From assembly GCA_964607025.1 (NCBI GenBank), contig CAZSIL010000029.1, positions 1-17,227 of the forward strand: DNA of 17,227 nt, written 5' to 3'. Below are positions 13,438-17,227 of the stretch, piece by piece. How positions within the stretch are numbered: position 1 is the first letter of the stretch; every line of letters begins with the position of its first letter. The notes beneath the pieces are model-generated. The model was not told where the DNA came from, searched no databases, and saw only the letters and a list, made by a program, of their open reading frames with translations. Position numbers and translations under genes: made by a program. This DNA comes from SIG565 sp964607025. Its GTDB lineage: Bacteria > Bacillota > Clostridia > Oscillospirales > Acutalibacteraceae.

Positions 13438-14302
13438 AAGTTCTGTTCTTGCCGGCAAATTCGGATGGCGATATTCCCATATATTTTTTGAAATTTCGGT
13501 AAAAGGTACTGAAATCGCCGTAGCCACAACCGTTTGCGGCTATAGAAATCTTTTCACCGGAAACTATTAGCTCGGCAGCGCGCTTGATGCGGTAATGATT
13601 AAGGTATTCCTTAAATGGCATACCAGTAATGGAATTAAAAATTGTGCAAAAATTTGTTTTAGACATAGCAGAGCGTTGCACAATTTCGGATAGGGTTATA
13701 TCATCATCAAAATGATTTTTAATGTATTCGATGCTGTGCATTACAATCTGCCGATTTTCTTTGGCAACAAGAGCCGAAGCGTTTTCTTCAAAATATACAC
13801 GGGCGAAAAGCGAAAGGAGAACCGAAACTGCTTCCTTTACAATCTCATTCTTGCCTGTTTTATTACAGGAGAATTCCGCCATTATTCTTTGGAAAAGGAT
13901 ATTGGTAAAAATCATATCTTCATAAGACAAGGAAATCTTTGGCTCGATTCTTTCCGCCTGTTGTGCTTTGAGATATAACAGAAAATCCAAAATCAGCTTA
14001 TTCGCTTCTTTGACATTTTGAAAATAATCCGAGGTAAAGGATAACGAATAAAAGTCTACCTCCCCATCGGGTGTTTGGATATAGTGCGGTTGATCTGGTG
14101 GCAAAATGAATATATCGCCGGCAGTGAGCTCTGCCGTACTGTTTTCAAGATGATGGGTTAGTTTGCCGCTGATCACATAGTAAATCTGAAAGTAATTGTG
14201 GCTATGCAGTTTGAGGGCCTCTTTGGGAGAAGAAATCCGTGTAATATAAAAATCGTTTGTAGCATTTTTGTAATATGACAAGACGAATTTTTTTACATTC
14301 AT
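13436..14302 (-). CDS. AraC-family transcriptional regulator
   Basis: A 288-residue AraC/XylS-type regulator. The N-terminal half holds a cupin sensor domain with the motif LHSHNYFQIYYVISG and the paired segment GDIFILPPDQPHYI, typical of metal-free cupin ligand pockets. The C-terminal 100 residues hold two helix-turn-helix motifs: ITLSEIVQRSAMSKTNFCTIF and the signature YGDFSTFYRNFKKYMGISPSEF. I chose the ATG at 14302 because AAAGGTGAT precedes it at proper spacing; an upstream in-frame ATG at 14368 lies inside the promoter. It is divergent from the AtuA-DUF4387-M20 genes and probably activates them in response to a small molecule, possibly their substrate. Confidence 0.93.
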   Translation of the reverse strand: MNVKKFVLSYYKNATNDFYITRISSPKEALKLHSHNYFQIYYVISGKLTHHLENSTAELTAGDIFILPPDQPHYIQTPDGEVDFYSLSFTSDYFQNVKEANKLILDFLLYLKAQQAERIEPKISLSYEDMIFTNILFQRIMAEFSCNKTGKNEIVKEAVSVLLSLFARVYFEENASALVAKENRQIVMHSIEYIKNHFDDDITLSEIVQRSAMSKTNFCTIFNSITGMPFKEYLNHYRIKRAAELIVSGEKISIAANGCGYGDFSTFYRNFKKYMGISPSEFAGKNRT

Positions 14303-14318
14303 AATTATCACCTTTATA

Positions 14319-14347
14319 AGTATAACATGATTATGGACAAAATGCAA
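14319..14347 (-). promoter_or_regulatory. Promoter of the second AraC gene
   Basis: On the minus strand an extended -10, TG-T-TATACT (TATACT at 14319-14324), lies 17 bp downstream of TTGCAT (14342-14347). The extended -10 would offset the weak -35. Confidence 0.5.
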
Positions 14348-14370
14348 TATCGACAGAACAATATGCATTG
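14342..14370. promoter_or_regulatory. Candidate AraC binding region: repeated CAATAT
   Basis: CAATAT occurs at 14345-14350 and 14359-14364, and the outer parts ATGCAATAT and ATATGCAT form an imperfect inverted pair. The region overlaps the AraC promoter and lies about 35-60 bp upstream of a TATAAT (14402-14407) that has no recognisable -35. This is the layout of an activator-dependent promoter. The site is inferred. Confidence 0.4.
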
Positions 14371-14431
14371 ATTGTGTGGCGGGTTTTTAATAAAATTAAA
14401 TTATAATGCCGTCATTAAAAAGGAGGATTAT

Positions 14432-15745
14432 ATGAAAATCGTTGCGCTAAATGGATTGTTGGGCTATGGATACAGCGAAGAAGCACTTGAAATCGCTTTT
14501 TCGGAAAAGGTGGATTATTTGGGCGTTGATGCGGGCTCAACCGACCCCGGTCCTTATTATCTCGGAAGCGGAAAATCCTTTACCGATCGAGGAGCGGTTA
14601 AAAGAGATTTAGGACTTGCTTTGCCCAAAGCACTTGAGCAGAAAGCCCCCTTTATTATCGGAACTGCGGGCGGCGCGGGAAGTGAAAGGCATGTTAAGTG
14701 GCTTAAGGAAATTCTTTTGGAAATTGCTAAAGAGAAGGACTTGCACTTTAAATTAGGAGTAATTTTCAGTGATGTTTCTAAAGATTATGTTTTAGAAAAA
14801 TTTGAAAGCGGAAAAATCGAGAATATGAGCGATGAAATGCCGCTCTCCCAAAAGGATATCGAAGAAAGCACGACCATCGTAAGTCAGATTGGTGTCGCCC
14901 CAATTATTGAGCTTCTCAAAAGAGATGCAGATGTTATTATTTGCGGCAGAGCGTGTGACACCGCTATTTATGCTGCGCCCTGTGTTTATGAAGGATACAA
15001 TGAGGGTCTGGCTTTCCATATGGCAAAGATTATGGAATGCGGCGCAATGTGTTCTGAACCTGTTGCAGCGGCAGACGTAATGCAAGCGTACATATACGAG
15101 GATTATTTTGAGCTGCGCCCTGCCAACCCAATAAGACGATGCACGGTTGATCGAGTTGCTGCACACACCTTATATGAGCAGAGCAATCCGTATTTGATTT
15201 TCGAGCCCGATGGCGTTTGCGATCTTACAAACTCCAAGTTTGAACAGGTGGACGAGAGAACTGTTCGTGTAAGAAATTCTGTTTTCAAAGAAGCGGAGCA
15301 GAAAACCTTAAAATTAGAGGGAGTTAAATGTTCGGGATATAGAACTATCTGCCCAGCGACCATCTATGATAGCGAAACCATTCGCCAGTTTGATAATATT
15401 AAAAACACCGTTATGAATTTTGTAAAAGAAAACACGAAGAATACTCTTCCGAAGGGTAGCTATACTGTTTCTTTCAAAACTAACGGCGGCGAGGAGAGTT
15501 CGCTCGGAATTATTATGGATATAGTTGGTCAGACGCAGGAAATTGCCGACACCGTTTGCGCGCTCGTTCGAAGCAGAATGCTACACTGCGATTATGAGGG
15601 CAGAAAATCCTCTGCAGGAAATCTTGCGTTCCCATTTTCTCCTTCTGATATCCATGTTGGTGCAGTCTATGAATTTTCTATATTCCATCTTGCAAAAGTA
15701 GATTCTCTTATTGAAACTTCAAAGATTGAAATGGAGGAGGTTTAA
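14432..15745 (+). CDS. AtuA-family protein (DUF1446, acyclic terpene utilisation)
   Basis: A 437-residue AtuA-family protein. The family signature is clear: VDAGSTDPGPYYLG (32-45), GTAGGAGSERHV (77-88) and ICGRACDTAIYAAP (170-183). AtuA is named from the citronellol/geraniol pathway of Pseudomonas, where its exact reaction is not established; many homologues occur in bacteria that do not degrade terpenes. I chose the ATG at 14432 because AGGAGG is just upstream; an in-frame ATG at 14372 precedes the likely promoter. It is the first gene of an operon, and only 2 bp separate its stop from the next start, so translational coupling is likely. No signal peptide or membrane segment is seen. Family call is firm, function unknown. 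Confidence 0.9.
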   Translation: MKIVALNGLLGYGYSEEALEIAFSEKVDYLGVDAGSTDPGPYYLGSGKSFTDRGAVKRDLGLALPKALEQKAPFIIGTAGGAGSERHVKWLKEILLEIAKEKDLHFKLGVIFSDVSKDYVLEKFESGKIENMSDEMPLSQKDIEESTTIVSQIGVAPIIELLKRDADVIICGRACDTAIYAAPCVYEGYNEGLAFHMAKIMECGAMCSEPVAAADVMQAYIYEDYFELRPANPIRRCTVDRVAAHTLYEQSNPYLIFEPDGVCDLTNSKFEQVDERTVRVRNSVFKEAEQKTLKLEGVKCSGYRTICPATIYDSETIRQFDNIKNTVMNFVKENTKNTLPKGSYTVSFKTNGGEESSLGIIMDIVGQTQEIADTVCALVRSRMLHCDYEGRKSSAGNLAFPFSPSDIHVGAVYEFSIFHLAKVDSLIETSKIEMEEV

Positions 15746-15747
15746 TT

Positions 15748-16044
15748 ATGAAACTTATTGATTACACCAAAATTTTGCGAAGTAAAAATGCAGGGCCTCT
15801 TTTTATAACCTTTGATTTAATTTTCAATAATAACGAGGATATGCTCTACGTTTCGGAGCGCTTAACAAAAGAACAAATCTCAAAAGCTTACAGTGTGCCC
15901 GAAGAAAAAATTGATGTTATTGTTTATAGCGTTGTAAACTCCATAAAAATAACCTTTCCAAGAAAAAACATCAGCGGAAGTCTTTCGGATAATGATATTT
16001 ATGGCTGTCAGCAGCATGTGCCGCTATCAAATATTGAAATTTAA
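15748..16044 (+). CDS. DUF4387 protein, small partner of AtuA
   Basis: A 98-residue protein of the DUF4387 family. It has the opening RSKNAGPLFITFDLIFN (12-28), a central segment resembling AYSVPEEKIDVIVY, and the ending YGCQQHVPLSNIEI (85-98); the YGxQQHxPL signature is strong. Members are usually encoded next to AtuA homologues or fused to them, and may form one complex with them. GGAGG of its ribosome binding site lies at the very end of the AtuA coding sequence. No catalytic motif is evident. No activity can be assigned. Confidence 0.9.
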   Translation: MKLIDYTKILRSKNAGPLFITFDLIFNNNEDMLYVSERLTKEQISKAYSVPEEKIDVIVYSVVNSIKITFPRKNISGSLSDNDIYGCQQHVPLSNIEI

Positions 16045-16055
16045 GGGGGATAACT

Positions 16056-17227
16056 ATGTTTGCAGATAAAGATTACATTTTAAGTTTAAGACACGAAATT
16101 CACCAACATCCCGAAATCGGATTTGATCTTCCCAAAACAATTTCAGTTGTAAAGAGGGAACTTGACAAGCTTGGCATAGAATATACCGAAGAATACGGCG
16201 AGTCGAGTGTGGTTGTAATTATCAATCCACAGAATAACCATTTTACCATCGGTATTCGCGCCGATATGGATGCACTTTTAATTGAAGAAAAAACGGATTT
16301 GCCGTTCAAGTCAAAAATCAAAGGTCAAATGCACGCCTGCGGTCATGATGCCCATACTGCCATGCTACTTGGTACGGCTAAAGCCCTCAAAGCGATGGAG
16401 GACAAAATTACTTGCAGAGTTATGTTGGTTTTTCAGCCCAGCGAGGAAGGCACACAAAGCGGAGCAGATGAACTGGTCAAGGGCGGTTTGATGGAAGAAA
16501 TTGATATAATCATCGGTTTACATATCGAAAACTGGCTTGAGAGTGGGAAAATTGGCATATGCAAGGGGACTTCTATGGCATCGTGTCGCAATTTTGAGCT
16601 GGAGTTCTTCGGGCGTACTGCACATGCAAGTCTTCCGCAGTCGGGGAACGACGCTTTGGCAGCAGCAGTAGGTACATATAACGGAATTCAAACTATGCTC
16701 ACAAGAAAAATAGACCCATTTGCGAGGTACATTTGTTCTGTGGGAAAACTTGATGCGGGAACTACACAAAATGTAATCGCTGATAATGCAAAAATGCTCG
16801 GAACCATACGGACTTATGATTTAGAGCTTGACAAAATGATTATAGAAAACATAGAGAATATAGCTCGAAAAAGTGCCGAGAATTTTGGCTGTACATGCAA
16901 AGTGACAACAAAGCTTTTGGATGCTGTGGTTTACAATAACCCTGAAATATCCGATCTCGTATTAGCATCAGCCCAAAAGGTAATAGGTGCGGCAAATATT
17001 GCCGAAATGCCTATTAAAATGAGTTCTGAAGACTTTGCTAACTATTTATTGGAAAAGCCGGGAGCTTTTATAAGGTTGGGTACTAGAAACGAGGAAAAGG
17101 GCTGTACCACACTTCCTCATAATAACGATTTTATGCTTGATGAAGATGCGCTTCCTGTTGGTACTGATGTATGCGTTCAATTCGTGCTTGATAATATGAC
17201 CGGTATTGATATGGAAAAAGTCTATGC
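16056..17227 (+). CDS. M20-family amidohydrolase (metallopeptidase), 3' end cut by the window
   Basis: The frame is open for 390 codons from the ATG at 16056 to the right edge, so the gene is incomplete but nearly full length for the family (about 380-400). It matches the M20D amidohydrolase/aminoacylase group. LRHEIHQHPEIGF (11-23) is the classical opening; RADMDAL (68-74), HACGHDAH (93-100, C95 and H97 as metal ligands), QPSEEG (127-132, E130 catalytic and E131 metal) and GLHIENW (154-160, H156 metal) follow. The dimerisation domain contains GRTAHASLPQSGNDAL (186-201). SSEDF (323-327) and PHNNDF (354-359, H355) supply the last metal-site residues. Relatives hydrolyse N-acyl amino acids or indole-acetyl conjugates. 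GGGGG lies before the ATG, 11 bp after DUF4387. The substrate is probably an amide connected with the AtuA reaction. Confidence 0.92.
   Translation, partial: MFADKDYILSLRHEIHQHPEIGFDLPKTISVVKRELDKLGIEYTEEYGESSVVVIINPQNNHFTIGIRADMDALLIEEKTDLPFKSKIKGQMHACGHDAHTAMLLGTAKALKAMEDKITCRVMLVFQPSEEGTQSGADELVKGGLMEEIDIIIGLHIENWLESGKIGICKGTSMASCRNFELEFFGRTAHASLPQSGNDALAAAVGTYNGIQTMLTRKIDPFARYICSVGKLDAGTTQNVIADNAKMLGTIRTYDLELDKMIIENIENIARKSAENFGCTCKVTTKLLDAVVYNNPEISDLVLASAQKVIGAANIAEMPIKMSSEDFANYLLEKPGAFIRLGTRNEEKGCTTLPHNNDFMLDEDALPVGTDVCVQFVLDNMTGIDMEKVY

Noticed and set aside
13303..13529. Two overlapping minus-strand frames of 65-74 residues
   Set aside because: They overlap the end of the AraC gene in other frames, pass through a terminator hairpin and lack ribosome binding sites.
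14303..14368. Longer N-terminus for the second AraC protein (start at 14368)
   Set aside because: The extra 22 codons lie across the predicted promoter, while the ATG at 14302 has a good ribosome binding site.
14372..14431. Longer N-terminus for the AtuA protein (start at 14372)
   Set aside because: The extra 20 residues do not fit the family start MKIVALNGLLGYG, and AGGAGG precedes the ATG at 14432.
1..17227. CRISPR arrays, tRNA or rRNA genes, prophage or intact insertion sequences
   Set aside because: No regularly spaced repeats, tRNA-like cloverleaf sequences, rRNA segments, integrases or intact transposases were seen on either strand.

Overview
The window looks like the chromosome of a low-to-moderate GC Gram-positive anaerobe of the class Clostridia. 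The evidence is AT-rich intergenic DNA, strong GGAGG-type ribosome binding sites, consensus TTGACA/TATAAT promoters, hairpin-plus-T-tract terminators, and the mix of gene families. The organism cannot be named from the sequence alone. The left edge is the 3' end of rpsI (ribosomal protein S9) with its terminator, so an accessory carbohydrate region lies directly downstream of a ribosomal-protein operon.

Positions 374-10403 form one divergent regulatory and catabolic unit. On the minus strand, a DeoR-type repressor and an AraC-type regulator are read from a strong promoter. On the plus strand, eight closely spaced genes follow: a cytosolic neutral-ceramidase-like protein, a SIS-domain sugar-phosphate isomerase, an enlarged YjbQ/UPF0047 protein, an archaeal-type triosephosphate-isomerase homologue, an FGGY sugar kinase, an MFS/OPA-like transporter, an L-fucose/L-arabinose-isomerase-like protein, and a cytosolic NodB-type deacetylase. 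The parts suggest import, aldose-ketose isomerisation, phosphorylation and phospho-sugar rearrangement of an unusual carbohydrate or polyol. The substrate cannot be read from sequence. CGAAA repeats between the divergent promoters are the likely DeoR-family operator. Just after the last gene is a short remnant resembling the start of a VOC/glyoxalase gene, then a strong terminator.

Positions 10617-11982 (minus strand) encode an orphan four-helix membrane protein with a highly charged linker and a helical cytosolic domain; I do not recognise it. A divergent 309-bp gap with an inverted repeat and a candidate short upstream ORF leads to a class II ketose-bisphosphate aldolase (12292-13149). That aldolase could supply the cleavage step missing from the main operon.

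Positions 13436-17227 hold a second divergent unit: an AraC-type regulator on the minus strand, and on the plus strand an AtuA-family protein (DUF1446), a small DUF4387 partner and an M20 amidohydrolase that runs off the right edge. AtuA plus DUF4387 is a known pairing. Its association here with an M20 hydrolase suggests processing of an acyl or amide substrate, which is not identified.
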